The notes: generated from the sequence alone by a model not told the origin. DNA of 64,000 bases from Elysia crispata (GCA_033675545.1 JAWDGP010005328.1:359501-423500); one strand, 5' to 3'. Shown: positions 39,006 through 53,560, counted from the first letter of the stretch. Numbers and translations: made by a program.

Positions 39006-40649
39006 CTGTAACAGACGAGAGAAATAATTTTCTTATCAATTGCACGTGTAAACAAACAAAACAAAACTTATCAATCCTGCAAAACATACTTCAAAAAGAT
39101 TTTGTCTCCTGAATGTTCTTCAAATAGCTATTGCATAATTGCAAAACTTTGAAGGATTGTATCGAAGCTAAACCCCACTCTCAACGACATACTTCTATAG
39201 TAGAAAGCTAGACGCTTGTTATACCTTCCATTTGATAACATACAAAATCTATGTACCAAGAAGAACGTGCACTGCCCCAAGGTTCACTTATCCTTCTTTA
39301 ATACTTTCCTTAATGACTTTTCAATTTGGCTCATGATACATAAATCAATATTAGTATGTGATAATGACAAGAAAACACTTTTCAAAATGCTTAAGGCATT
39401 TGAATAAGTAGATAAAAGTTGTAGACAGAATACACTGTGTACATTTTGTTTACTGTTTCAGTGTCTTTTTTTGTCTTGTAACATCACCTTATACTTAGCA
39501 GTGAAAAATAACCGCCAAGTAAAACCACTAGCGCCATATGCAAGACCTGACAGATCACGCAACAGACACAGATTCCAACAGCATGGCCGAAAAAAAAAAA
39601 AAAAAGAGTAAATTAACAAAATAAAACGAACAAAAGTTAAGAAATCTCCATCAAGGCTTAACAGATCCATACGGCAGAAATGTCAGCTGCAAGACAAATA
39701 CACAAAAAAAAAACAAAAAAAAATCTGAGAAAAATATACCATGACTTGTGAGTCTTTTATCACAAAGGCACTAATGCAGAAATACGCATTATTGGGGAAA
39801 AAATAAAAAAGATTTACGCACCAATACATCTTTAATAGACATGAATAGAAGGGGCAAAAATGCAGAATAAAATAACTCACAGACACATGGCCGCCTAGTT
39901 GGCTTGAGCATTTGGTATCACAAACAATGATATATTTGACAAGTTTACACTGAATGTCTGCTATTTTTTGTTAATATGCACACGATAGTGGTGTTGAACA
40001 TTTTCACTTAAATTGCGATTAGAACCCACAGGAACTTACACAAACTATAAAATTGCATCAAAATTTTTTCAAGTAGTCCACACCTTTGAAGTTACCTATT
40101 TTACCTTCAGAGAAGCGATTATCCTTCAAATAACTATGCCACTTGATGTAACATCACATTTGAAGAGCCTATCACCTCCACATTCATGTGACTCATGCGG
40201 ATATAATCCCGATCAGGAAATGTGAACGCACTTTTAGAATGGGCAACTCGATAGTTCCAATGTGTCAGAAATATAGCCAAACGAAAAAGCTTTACTGAGA
40301 CATAATGCCAACCATAAAAAAATTACGCTTACATTGGCAAGACCTCTATAACTTCAAAAGAAAAGAATGCCGTCGCTTTTTCTTTTCTTTCCTTCACCTC
40401 TTACCACTCGTTCTCGTTAACCCTCTGCGCCTGTTCCCTGTAGCCTTTTTCCTCTTCTATATCTGTGGTATGTACAACTTCACTCATTTTTTGGACCAAA
40501 AAGTGCAGCTTAAAGTAACACCACATAATTAAATATTTATCAGTAAGCATTTCAGTCCAATCAAGCTCTTATTGTGTGGAGCATGTCCCCAGCTTTTGTA
40601 TGCAGTTTCTATCAAACGCGCATGCCTGGGTGTCTGTTTCACGAAATAA
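39006..40649. other. PALS1 upstream intron or leader, no exon recognised
   Basis: No frame with conserved content. At 39480-39580 a slightly GC-richer patch has GCATGGCCG beside an A17 run, without usable splice sites. An upstream exon donating one nucleotide to the 39005 exon was searched for here and not found. Confidence 0.5.
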
Positions 40650-40850
40650 CTGAATGATGAAAGGTGAAAAACGTAGTTGGGTTGGCGGCCGGGAGACCTG
40701 GTCTTCTGTTTGCACATAATCGTGTGGCTCGGCCCTTAGTGTGTCCCGAGACTTACAACTACGCCACGGGGTGGAACACGGGGAAGAGAGTACAGTCGGT
40801 GGCCCGACTTTAGCACGGGTCGCCCCCTATGGTTAATAGCTTTCCAAAAA
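40650..40850. promoter_or_regulatory. CpG-rich promoter candidate upstream of PALS1
   Basis: This is a marked GC and CpG island in AT-rich DNA (GGCGGCCGGGAG, GGGTCGCCCCC, CGCCACGGGG). It lies 1.6 kb upstream of the first recognised PALS1 exon and directly before a possible plus-strand mini-gene. A minus-strand donor (GTT|GTAAGT) occurs near 40762. It could be a bidirectional promoter for a shorter PALS1 transcript and the small plus-strand transcript. No TATA box is evident. Confidence 0.4.
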
Positions 40851-41215
40851 GAAACAGGCGAGAAGCAACAGGTAAAATATAGACTAGGCACGTTGGGTTA
40901 AGCTAATAAGACCAAGAAAAAATATTGCTCGGTAGTTATGTTGCTGCCTTGTCCGATTAACATTTGACGCATCAAGATTTTTGCCATATTCTTCAAAGCA
41001 TGATAAAAGTCATATTAAAATAAATTTTTCGCTTTTTCAGTTTTGTTCTTTGCGCGGTTTCGTTCTCGTATGTGCATTAGAAAGAGACTACTCAATTTAG
41101 AAGGGTTATATTGTTGTCTCCATCTACAGATGAACTGCTGTGGGAATACAGTCGAAGTCTCGTTGGAAGTTTTGGAAAAATCGCGAGCAAAGCTAGAGCT
41201 AAATCATGTTGTTGA
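40829..41215 (+). CDS. Possible small two-exon gene, 42 aa, C-terminal CC
   Basis: Exon 1 (40829-40871) opens MVNSFPKRNRREAT and ends ACAG|GTAAAA. A strong acceptor (TTGTCTCCATCTACAG) precedes exon 2 at 41130. The joined frame reads DELLWEYSRSLVGSFGKIA and ends SKARAKSCC at the TGA closing at 41215. A basic stretch plus terminal Cys-Cys resembles a lipid-modified Rab-type tail. A second frame of exon 2 is also open, from ATG 41130 to TAA 41267 (45 codons, coding-like use of GAA, GTT and AAA). I do not recognise either product. It lies just downstream of the CpG-rich island and is divergent from PALS1. Confidence 0.25.
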
Positions 41216-41267
41216 TCCAGTTGAATGGGAGTTTAAAAATTGTCAGTTTGTTAGCCCTGAGATTTAA

Positions 41268-43700
41268 AAAAATATTATGGTCACCGTAAATGATTCATGC
41301 GTGTATTTCAATCTCGCGGCTCTGAAAGCAAACTATTCATTAACATCATTACCTCGATAACCCTTGCATACTATTGTTGTTGCTGTTAATGTTAAAAGTG
41401 TTGTGCCAATGCTTGAAAAACAGACTGTCATATCATCGGTGTTTAACATTCTTCAATTAAATAACCAAAACTTTATTTTTTTTTACTTTTAATGACTGAA
41501 AAGCTTGAACTCTTTAAAAAATGGATAAAAATTTAAACTAACATAAAAAAGCAACTCAAAGCGCAGATAATATGTCCCCAGAGTATCGAACAACAAATTG
41601 AACACACTGGATGAAAGGTGATCTGTCTTCTTCCCTTGTTCTATTTTACAAAATTAATTACCTGCGGCCTTTGATTCGATGGACCTTAGCGACATACCAA
41701 TTAATTAACATGGATCAAAGACATGTTTAGTAATACGGCGCTCCATTGGTTTCCGTTTCACCCAAGTAATCACTTTCAAGTTGATAAACAGATCTAATCT
41801 AGATCACCCGATATATCTTATAGAACTCAATATCTTTTACCTCCACTGCGCAGCATGCAGTGTGTAATAAAACTATCGATGACGCAACACTCGGCATATT
41901 CATTTTGTGTATCAAAGGCAGTCAATTTTGAATCTATTTTTGTTACCCAGCTAACCCAGATTTTTGTCGTTTCATATTACATGTATTGTGGAAATAGGGA
42001 AACAAGAATAAAATCAACTGGAAATAAATGATAAAGATGTAGAAACTTTTTCTTTTCTTTTCTTTTCATCGGCCAATATTCCACATGAATGCCAAAGGAA
42101 AAAAAAAGTGGGAATGCGAACGGTTATATTATGCCTGCACTAGATCTATTTGTTATGTTATTTATCCTTGTGATATGATTGTTAAGAAAAAAAATTAAAA
42201 TAAAAAAAACCCTTTTAAACAGTAAAAATTGAAGGTAAACCGCTTAAACCATATACCCTTGATATTTTATAGGACGGAAGTCAGGGCGTTATAAAAAGCT
42301 TGAATATATATATGTAATTATATATCCGATATGTAGAGTTTCAAGTGTACCTTATTTACGAAACAAAGGCTGGTTCTCAACCCATGGCTTTTTATTCAAT
42401 GTCTTTTTTTTTTATAAAAAAAAAAAAAAAATCATGTAAATGTATTTATCATATAAAGCTGTGTGATTTAAATAAGTGTGCCTCTTCTACTCAGTCTTAC
42501 AAACAATATTGTAGATGAGCTGAAAAAATTAAGCGGGTTGCTTCTTCACACAAAAAGTAGCGGTGGTAATTCATCGATTGAAACACTGCACAACATACCT
42601 TTTTCGCGGAAGAAATAGATCTCAAAGCTAGATAAATTATAATTAATTGTAATTGCCAAGCAAAACAAAACTAAATAGGGGTTGGGGGTTAAAAAGTGTT
42701 TTACATCGGTTACGACACAATTCTGTAAGTTGCTGATTTTGGTCACGATAAATATGAAAAGTATTTGGAAAATCACAATGTACTGAAGATTTGTCATCAG
42801 TGGTTTTTCGTAATCGTTGTGCTTCTCGGTAAATTAATACTGATCTGTGATTGTTTTTTACATACATTGCTAAGTATAAACAGCAAGGTGATAGAGAGCT
42901 AGCTAAAGCCTTCTGTAAAGGCGCACGGCTATTGTGCTAAATTCTAAAAACTTTTATTTTAAACCACTCAGATAGTTCAATAGTCAGAATTCATAAAAGC
43001 ATAGTGTATAATAATTATTACTGAAACGCCGATTAATGAAGACTGTGTGTCGATTAAAATTTTTTAAAGAAAAAAAAAAGAAATTATAGAGTTTGAAGCC
43101 TCACCATGCTACTGCGACAGCAAACACGCTAAAAACAAATAACGGCTAACATCCCGAATGCTTTTGAAATGACAAACATTCACAGGCGGATCACAAGAGG
43201 CTCGGCGTTGCTCCTACTGCTATGCTATCCCTAACCAGACAAACCAAGTGAATGAAACAAGCTTGTAAGCTGTGCAGCAGTTCTTGGTGCGGAAGTTCTC
43301 CGAGTGTCCTCAAGCTTGTTCCAGATCGGAGGTCAGACAACAGCGGTTTAAGGGCCGTTTCAGATAGATCGATAGGAACAACAAGACAGCCCAACACAAA
43401 TAAAGAGATCTCGATGCCTAAATAATTTCTGAACAATATGCAAGAAAAAGAGGGGAGATAGCGGAAGGTGGAGAGGACGATAGTAAACTTTGATGTTGCT
43501 GGCCTATTTGGGTTTGGAATAAATGAATATGTAGTCTCCAAATGTCTTGATGCCCAGAATATTCCTTAAAGAAGTTATCATCTCTCTTATTATAGACAAG
43601 ACCATTATTAATAGACTGAGAAGTAACAAAATTGTGTTGGTGGTTGTGGTGGAGTTAATTTAAGTGGTGGTAGTGGGTGCGGCAGAGACAACAGCAACGG
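41268..43700. other. Non-coding DNA, no gene seen
   Basis: AT-rich with poly(A)/(T) runs near 42410-42435. A GC-richer patch at 43140-43420 contains a 116-codon minus-strand frame (43191-43541) of no known family. Confidence 0.5.
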
Positions 43701-44001
<301 letters not shown>

Positions 44002-45040
44002 GGTGTCATTTTCAATTATTTTTTTTTATGTTTTTTTTTTTTTTTTTTTTTTTTTTGGCGTCTTCACTTTTATTAAAAGTACAGTTAAACAAGAAATATC
44101 TGCTGGCCTAAATATAAATAAACGTAATTCACAGTCAGCGAGTCTTTATGCGCTAACTCAAATAACAATTCTGATTTTTTTTTTACAAAAAAAAGCGCAC
44201 TCACCAAACGTTAAGGTAAAGAATTTCGTGCTGTGAACTGCCTGGACTAGGATTGAAATGGATAAGTGGGCGCGGCTTCGTATCCAAAATAGGACAATGT
44301 GGTTGTGTGTGTGTGTGGGGGGGGGGGGAGTTCTTGAGTTGATATAGCGGCAAACAAGGGTCTTGTGGTATGATCATTAAGTTAATAATATAATTATGAT
44401 TGTTATACCAATGCCTTTAGTAAACTGGGAAGGGGTTTCGAAGGAGACCAAAGGTCATTACATTTTCTTATCATTCTAAACTTACAATTTGTAGTGTGCC
44501 AACTACAGCGGCTATAATTATATGAATTTCAAATTGTAAAGTTTAAATGATCGCGTTTCCCTATTCCAACGCATCAGATACAGCGATGGGAAGGCATGGT
44601 CTCATATATGTAGGCCACAGACCATTGTATCCCATCTATATCTTTATATCTGATTCAGGTGAAAGCACAAAAGGCCTAGATCGAACATGTCGAATTTTTG
44701 GTCATTATTTATACTACCATCGAGCCCGACATATAGACAGGTTAAAACACATAGACTGACCTTTGATAAAATTGGCGTCACTGATAAATATTAAACGTTT
44801 TAACAGGCGAATGTATAATTTACATATGGTCTTGTAAAAAGAATATAAATACATGTAAATGAATATATAAAAATAAAATAAAGAACAATTTCGACTTTAA
44901 AGCCCACAAAATGAAAATAGGAAGATGTTTACATGGTAATTATCGTCATCAGAGTCGTGGTGGGGAAGAGGGAGAGAGAGGAGAGGTGGGGGAAGATGAT
45001 GGCTACAGGCGATGGTAAAAATGACGATTCAGGTGGAAAT

Positions 45041-45105
<65 letters not shown>
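45041..45105. repeat. (TG)10-(AG)22 microsatellite
   Basis: TG repeats switch directly to AG repeats; the GAGAG half can bind GAGA-type factors in other animals. Confidence 0.97.
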
Positions 45106-45108
<3 letters not shown>

Positions 45109-45360
45109 ATTTACAATGATTAGGTCAAAATGTACATACCCATCATACTATCCGAGATGGAGCCTTTACCTCCTTTAACACTTCAGCATGTGGCACAATT
45201 ACATCTACGATAAAACTCGCTTCAGGTTTGATTTCTTGTGAACACCGACTAAATCTCCGCGAGAATTGAACAACCACGATACAAAATGATTATGTCCATG
45301 TCAGTCGATAAAAAGGTAGGGAATACATGAAAAATAAAGCTCCACTAAGCGCATGACACT

Positions 45361-45865
45361 GCCATCTGTCATGTTGAAAACCCTTCATGTACGATGATGT
45401 AGCATGTCTGTGTTTGAGAGTATCCATACCATACCGTATTGTTCGCAAGAAAATAATCGTCAATAGAGTGGCAGGCATAAAGCGATGCATGGCATGGCCA
45501 ATATAATTAACAGCGAGCGATTACCGACACACTCATTTCTCATTTCAGGAATCACATAAACACAAGAAAGCTAATATATGTATTGAAAGGTTTTAGCACA
45601 CAGTATTATCCGAGAAAGGTTTTAAGAGAAGCACAGTGCAGTTTTATTCCATCAGCTTTCAACGGCCATAACCAATTTCACTTCCTTATTCCTTGGCAAA
45701 ATGGCCTTCGTCTTGATTCCTAAGATGTCGAGATGGCAGCGAGCGAATCATCCGAATGTTTGAATGATTTTATCCTCCAAGTCGAAACACACAAGATGGC
45801 ATTAAGCTAACGAGTCAACAATATGCACACCAACACAGCCCACTGGTTATGCAATCTTAAATGGC
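45361..45865. promoter_or_regulatory. Cluster of GCCAT/ATGGC (YY1/Pho core) motifs
   Basis: The five-base core occurs on one strand or the other at 45361, 45489, 45494, 45665, 45701, 45733, 45796 and 45861; three have the AANATGGC or GAGATGGC form typical of YY1. A GAGAG tract lies 250 bp to the left. Combined GAGA and Pho sites mark Polycomb response elements in Drosophila. Equivalence here is speculative. Confidence 0.3.
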
Positions 45866-46110
45866 CCCCACTGTATCTACTCCGCCTCATTTTCCTTGGT
45901 CTCCCGATCGCGCAAATGTTGACAAACAGGGCCTCGGACAGCAACATTCCAAACCTGACGGGGCGGGCTGTGTGAGATATTTGTCTGTTGGCCTGGCCTC
46001 GGCAGCCTCCGGGCCTCTCATTGCCACAAACCCCAGGCCCCAGTTACATTATTAGCGGTGCCTGATCCCCTCAGCGATTCAGCCGAGCGTTTAATAAAAA
46101 CACAAAATAA
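45840..46110. promoter_or_regulatory. GC-rich complex island, possible enhancer
   Basis: A high-complexity, GC-rich sequence (GACGGGGCGGGC, CCTCGGCAGCCTCCGGGCC) in AT-rich DNA ends with a Hox/Cdx-like TTTAATAAAA. A short frame here (45861-46055) lacks family resemblance. Candidate regulatory element or promoter. Confidence 0.3.
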
Positions 46111-46499
46111 CGGGGTGAGATGGGACGGCTCGAGGAACAGCTATAGTGCTAGAGGCACGAAGGTATGAATAAAACTGCTGGAAAAAAGGCCCTTCAAACC
46201 AATACTCTGGCTTATTGGTAGAAAAAATAGTGTCCAGTTTTCACGAAAAGAAGCTTTTACTCTTAGCGAATAGAGATAGGTTAAATTTTGGGTCAAACTC
46301 ATAACTTATCTTTTTCTCCCCCTTTTGTTTTTGTCCAAACTTTTTTTGCCACCGTATAAGATTCTTCGGAAAAGTTGAAGGGCGCAAAACTTCTCAAAGA
46401 CGCCAATTGTAGAAATAGAGAAGTGAGAGTAGAGAGAACGAAGGCTGTCTAGCCGCGGTGATTGTTAGAAAACTTACGCTCCTAACTTCATGACGTTTC

Positions 46500-46720
46500 G
46501 CACCTTTAGCGATAAGAGAGGGTCATTGGAAATCTAGTGGCTGTCAACCCAGCGGCTGGAGAAATGGAAAAACTCAGATAAAGAGCTTGTCTTGAACGAC
46601 TTGAACGTGCATGATTGTGCCCAGGGTGTGAACAGACCACACTCGTTACGGCCCAAATTATCAGTGGGTGGGCCTTTACGGGCTTTAATAGTATTACTAA
46701 GGCCTCAGAAAGTAATCTTC
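46500..46720. promoter_or_regulatory. Complex island, possible regulatory element
   Basis: Non-repetitive, GC-balanced sequence with AACAGACCACA (Runx-like core) and GGGCTTTAATAGT (posterior-Hox-like). No coding frame. Confidence 0.25.
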
Positions 46721-47016
46721 CTTAATTTAGATTCATAATCGGTACTTCTCCGGTTAATACATTATAGTAATTTTACATCATGAAATGCCATCTAGCTCTA
46801 TTCCCACATATTTTTTGCACACGCATGTTATCTCGTTATTGGGGGGGGGGGGGGGAAGGCAAATAACAATTGCTCATTACGCCTTAACATATGGCGCGAA
46901 ACATATAAATCATTTAACAATTATGATTTTAGTGCAGAGATGACATGTATTAATTATTTATAAAATAATTTACAAAAAAAAAAACCAGAGGAAATTTGAT
47001 TACTTTATCCTTTTCT

Positions 47017-47125
<109 letters not shown>

Positions 47126-47732
47126 AAATAAAAACAAATTGCTAGATTGCAAGACCCAGTTTGAGACAAAGACTGATACTCCAATAGATAGTGGGTAACA
47201 ATCGTGACAAGAAAAACTGACCCAGATCAGAATAACAAAATCAGATCTGATTCTTCAGCGCTGAGTTTCTGTTGTAAGCGCTACAGGAAACCCCACACAG
47301 GATAAATAGAATGTAGATGGCAATCACGATTGTGACTCAGACCCCGGACATATAAACTAATCTAGCTTTACAGCGTAGTACTAGATCTAGTAGTATCCAA
47401 GACGAACTGACGTATATGTACATAGTACACAGCGGCCCAAGCGTGACGCTAAGCGTCTTCTTTCATTTAGAAACTAAGTTGAGTTCGTCTCATCCATTCT
47501 AGAGTCAGGTTGCTTAAAAATAAAAACATGAAAGAAGCAGGTTGGTTATTTTTCATTTATTATGGCCAGGTATTACCCTAAGCTAAAGACAATCCAAGTC
47601 CATCGGTATCTGAAATGGCTAACACTGGTGCCTAGCTCTTTATTTTATGCTTTGGTGTATCTCAAGGATCAGTTGATGAATTTATTCTTTTTTCTTATAT
47701 TCATTTTTATCATATTTTTTTTTATTATGATA

Positions 47733-47938
<206 letters not shown>

Positions 47939-48239
47939 CAAGTGATAGCGTGAAAAAAACGTAATTTTCTGCAGGGCTTATTTCTAACCAATTCAGTTTT
48001 GTTAGAAGGAAGTCATACAACATGGTGCGTATGTCAGTTACGTTTCTCCAATGTATCCTAGTAAAGAAAAGTAGCTCAATTTCTTGAGCAGTCCGGGATC
48101 AGATAGTAGCAAAACAAAAAGAGCTATCTGCACTCAAAACTAATGGACTCGGTGCGACATAAAATTCAGAGTCATTATTACTCGCCTACAGATAGTTTAC
48201 AGGCAGACCGTTCACCGATCCATGGTAAATAGATGGATG

Positions 48240-48330
48240 TCGTTCCCATACTCCCAGCTTTGAAAGAAATGGGCCGTGAAATATGCAAGGTTTAAGGAAT
48301 GTGGCCATAAATCCTATCGCCTTCTTTCAA
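48240..48330. promoter_or_regulatory. Possible enhancer with TCF, POU, TEAD and Runx motifs
   Basis: CTTTGAA (48258), ATATGCAA (48281), GGAATG (48296) overlapping TGTGGCC (48300) and CCATAAATC fall within 60 bp. The density of well-formed sites in a unique sequence suggests cis-regulatory DNA. Confidence 0.3.
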
Positions 48331-48589
48331 CATTTAAGTACACGAAACCGACTGAGACGTGTATATAATTATGTACATGTACTGTGTTTTAAGCGGTGTT
48401 TGGATACACGCCTACAAACGAAACACGGATAGACACTTTAATGAATTTTAGCCCTTCAGTCTCGTTTTTTTACTATGCAGTCACAGACATGGGCAAAGAG
48501 CACAAAAAAGTTCCTGCCTAGATATGGGATCGGAAACGTGGAATATCAAATAATAATCCGGGCATTGAAATGACAGTATGCACCGTGTA

Positions 48590-48733
48590 TTAGTGGCAAG
48601 CCATGCTATATCACTTGATCTGAAACCGACGGCGGCTGCAAAAGGAGCTGAAGTGTTGAAAACAAAGGGGATATTGATTTCCAGTTGGCCAATAAATTAG
48701 ACAATGTATTATCTTCATTTTAATTTATTTTTA

Positions 48734-48804
<71 letters not shown>

Positions 48805-48820
48805 TGATGATAATAACAAC

Positions 48821-48906
<86 letters not shown>

Positions 48907-49270
48907 GCCATCTTCACTTGCTGAAAACTAACGTATTAGAATTTTGTAAGTAGCAAGAATTATAGCCGGTCAACTGATAGCAGTCGAAGCTGCTAGGCAG
49001 CGCGAGATGTCGGCAAATCTGTGCATTCATACGTGTTCTGCGGGTCTGTTTTATTTCAGTTTTCTTGTAACAAAGGGGTCAGTAAAGCTGAAATAGCACT
49101 TTGTAAACAAGGCCAGCTTTTAAATCAGTAAGCTATGCTAAACATAACTATAGAATCAGGTATCTGTTGGTGGTGTCTTGTGTTTGACCTCTGCTATCCT
49201 TGCACGCCTCAGCTGCCAAAGCTTGCCATTAAAGAGGATTCGAGAACGCAGTTTAAGACTGCTAACTTTA
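48590..49270. promoter_or_regulatory. Complex islands on both sides of the AAT array
   Basis: GC-balanced unique stretches at 48590-48700 and 48950-49270 contain AACAAAGGGG, TTTGTAAACAAGG (Fox-like) and CCTCAGCTGCC (E-box). No exon is recognised. Confidence 0.25.
48735..48903. repeat. (AAT)n microsatellite
   Basis: A 170-bp AAT array with a short GAT/AAC interruption near its middle. Confidence 0.97.
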
Positions 49271-49279
49271 AAAGCATAA

Positions 49280-50650
49280 ATAGCAGAATTAAAAACTGAC
49301 TTAGCTAACAAAAAACGAGGCCTATTCAAATGATACTCTTATTCTTTACTTTCTTTTTTTTATCTAAGATCACAATACAAGTGAAATACCTTCATTTGGC
49401 AGTTGTAATAGTGAGAAACAGAACACAAAATTTTTAAAACTAAAACTACTTTGAATCATGTCTCGATATCTGTCAGAATTTGTACATTAAATACAAACAC
49501 TTTATCTATGAATACTTCTGATACACGAAAATATAATTTTACTGGTAGAATTTGAGAGATTGCTATTTTAATGTTTATTCTAGTCACTATGTCGCTCATC
49601 AACCACGGTCCCACGGCCAACACAGGCTGTCACATAGAGAAACAGCATTGCTGGAGGAATTAATCAACTCATAAACGTTACTGAACAACAGATGGTAGGT
49701 TAGGCCGCTGAAAAGAATAAATTAAGTGAAAAAAAAAAGTGGAAAACCTCACACAATTAACCGATCAATACGTTTCACGTATTTCAAACAAATTCATCTG
49801 CGGTTTCCCGTAAAGGTAACTGAATCCACATTTTCTAAAAGTTATACATGTAGAAAAGATAAGAATTCAATAACACGACGTGGTGTCGACAAGTCATCAA
49901 TCAGATGACACTTAAGCTTTCTCTTGACACTTGACCTGGTACACCAATCATAATTATGATTCACATGTATACAATGTATTATACAAACACACATCAGCAT
50001 TCGCAGTAGATTTGCTAATCGATAACAAAAAATAAACTAAACCTATGATGATCCAAAAATAGCACAGACCATAGGCTCTGAGAACAAAAACGAAAACTTG
50101 TTTTGCCCATTGCTTTTAAAGAGTTGGAGGTATTTTTACAACACACGAAATTAAGTAGCATTTTAGCACTTTAATTTAAAAAGCATCCTCGTTAATTTAA
50201 TGCTGTTTTTTTTTTTTTAAATTATTTAACTCTGCTATCTTTATATGTGTATATTAAGCTCTAAGTTTAACTCAAATACCCCACGCAATTTCGAAAAGTG
50301 ATAAAATGGGAAACGTCATTTTTTGGAGCATCCCATAGATTACATGTGTAGTACGGGCGAGTTTTGTAGCTATCACTATGGAATCTTTAAACTCCTCGTT
50401 TTAATTAAACACTAAACACCTCCCTATACATCATCCTCGAAAGATAACGTTCTTGCTTTGCGGCCTAACTAAAAATTGATATGAGAACAAAGATGTAGGG
50501 ATCAAGTGGAAGGACGCCGACTTAATATTTAAAAGATCTCATTATCACTGCTGATTTCGTTATCATAGATAGTTGTTTCACTTTCAAAGATGAAGCCGAG
50601 TATTTCCAAGCATTCTAAAAGTAAAACTGGATAACATAGGACTTACTGTT
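49280..50650. other. Non-coding DNA, no gene seen
   Basis: AT-rich unique sequence without recognisable exons or repeats on either strand. Confidence 0.5.
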
Positions 50651-50659
50651 TAAGATCAT

Positions 50660-50930
50660 AATTCTACAGTCTGATGCTACACGATCCACTGTGGGGACAA
50701 ATCCTCCGGACCGAGACGGGGCCTTGCAGAAACCTCTCGCCACTTCATAAAGACCGAGATCAATTTATTCAACCCGTTTTATGCAAGTTTCGATTGAATA
50801 CGCTTACACAGTGTGCATTAAAAAGCTTCCATGTGTTATGTGTCCCGACTTACTGGCCTTCGACAAAATAAAACTGACTGCTGCGAGATATTTGAAAAGA
50901 TTTGTCTGCGCCAGCTCCTATTTGATCCGC
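50660..50930. promoter_or_regulatory. Complex island, possible regulatory element
   Basis: A higher-GC unique block (GGACCGAGACGGGGCC, TTTTATGCAAG) within AT-rich DNA. The plus frame through it has no family resemblance. Confidence 0.25.
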
Positions 50931-51409
50931 CTTCTTACTGCTCTTGGATAGTTCAAGGGGAAAATTGAATGATAATTAAAATTGTTTAATGGTGCAAACA
51001 GAAACCTACCTCGATCATTTAGTCGGAAACTGTAAAACTTAAAATCAAGCATTAAAAACGTGTAAAGATTACACTTCAAGATGCCTTTAAAAAAAAAAGA
51101 TGTGGCATTATGTTTTAAAAAGAAAGAATTGCAAAATGTAAAGCAGTAAAAAAAAAAATAAGAAAACATACAAACAAAAAAACAATAAACAATTCTCACC
51201 AAATAGAATTCGTATTCCTCCGTTCATAGATTTGTGGGAAACTTAGGATGCGTACATTAATCTATTCTAACACCTTCCAACGCTATTAATTTTGAGAAAC
51301 GAAAAAGGTAAAAGAAAAGCTGCCTAAATTGTTGGATCTCCGCAAAATAAATTTTAATGTTTCTAAGAAGAATGATGCCTAAGGGTTGGGTTTTCAAATC
51401 TAAGCATGC

Positions 51410-51600
51410 ACGGATGTAGTTCAAGGGAAATGGTACACGCTGTCACAATCGACATGCAGGTTTTATTTGGGTACACCGAGGACTGAGGTCACACTGAAGG
51501 CTGAAGACAAGAGGCTTTTTACGACTGTAGGCCTAAATCAAATAAGGAAGAAGAGACCTCTGTGGCCTGGGCAAATCTTTTGTTTCGATCTGCTTTTGCG
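51410..51600. promoter_or_regulatory. Complex island left of the TTA array
   Basis: Unique GC-balanced sequence with GAGGTCACACTGA (nuclear-receptor-like) and CTCTGTGGCC (Runx-like). No coding evidence. Confidence 0.22.
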
Positions 51601-51899
51601 AAAAACAAAATAATAAAATATAGACTTGAAACGCTATGTGAAAGCATGCCAAATGGACTTCAGTGAAAGGTGCGTGTTGGTGCGGTGTGACTGTGTTGCA
51701 TCAAGCAATTCATTGAAATGTCGACGTTCTTTTTAAGAGGATACATGTATTGTAATAATATGTCCTCATGTTTTCTCTATCAAAATTGGAGCTGTGCCTG
51801 TTAATATCATTATATATTTTAGCCTAGCATAAATAAAAATTTCTTGGATTTTTATTGTTTTTTTTTTTTTTTTTTTTTTGATTTGGTTTTTTTATTTAA

Positions 51900-52840
<941 letters not shown>

Positions 52841-52860
52841 GTTATGGTAACAGCTTCGAT

Positions 52861-53016
52861 CTTCTTCTTCTTCTTCTTCTTCTTCTTCTTCTTCTTCTTC
52901 TTCTTCTTCTTCTTCTTCTTCTTCTTCTTCTTCTTCTTCTTCTTCTTCTTCTTCTTCTTCTTCTTCTTCTACTACTACTACTACTGCTACTGCTACTGCT
53001 ACTGCTACTGCTACTG

Positions 53017-53093
<77 letters not shown>

Positions 53094-53129
53094 ACTACTA
53101 CTACTACCACTACTACTGCTGCTGCTACT
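52861..53129. repeat. (CTT)n-(CTA)n-(CTG)n compound microsatellite
   Basis: About 110 bp of CTT is followed by CTA/CTG mixtures, another CTA run, a CTG run and a final CTA/CTG stretch. The CTT part is a homopurine-homopyrimidine mirror repeat able to form triplex DNA. It lies only 20 bp from the preceding 13-bp direct repeat. Confidence 0.97.
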
Positions 53130-53329
53130 CCCAAGATATCAGAACGATTTCTTTGGTCCAAAAACCACCGGTTGCATCTAAACAGTAAACAGGCATGCAC
53201 AGAGCTTGCTCTACACTAATAAGAAAAAGTCAGCGACATGATCAAGCCCCCATCTTTGTCATGTACCCTCCAACCTCGAAAAACGAGTTTCTTCTATCTT
53301 TTTGTTGATTTTTTTTTTTAATAACAAAA

Positions 53330-53560
53330 GGAATGACATGAACCAGGGCTTGTGTAGGGACCCCACAATCAGAGAATACTGGAGATAGCACGCGAGTTGC
53401 AGAGGAACGTTGGCAAATGGGAGGAGAAAGGGGGGAAAGAGGAGAACAAGCTATGAATCAGACTCGGCTTATGCATTGTGTGCATTGTGCTGTGGCTTGC
53501 CTCCTCTCCGGCAGGGGTGTAGTACACCAGATCAGAGAGACAGACTGAGGCATAGACAGA
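53330..53560. promoter_or_regulatory. Complex island with tandem TGCATTGTG and Runx core
   Basis: TGCATTGTG is repeated head to tail at 53472-53489, combining ATGCA (POU) and CATTGT (Sox) cores, and is followed at once by TGTGGC (Runx). The surrounding 200 bp is GC-balanced and unique. Confidence 0.3.

Noticed and set aside
43191..43541. 116-codon minus-strand frame
   Set aside because: No family resemblance; the 5' third is low-complexity hydrophobic and no donor or acceptor pair supports it.
45733..45810. MAASESSE... plus-strand frame of 25 codons
   Set aside because: Very short, no splice site, ATGGC motifs here recur as a cluster instead of marking starts.
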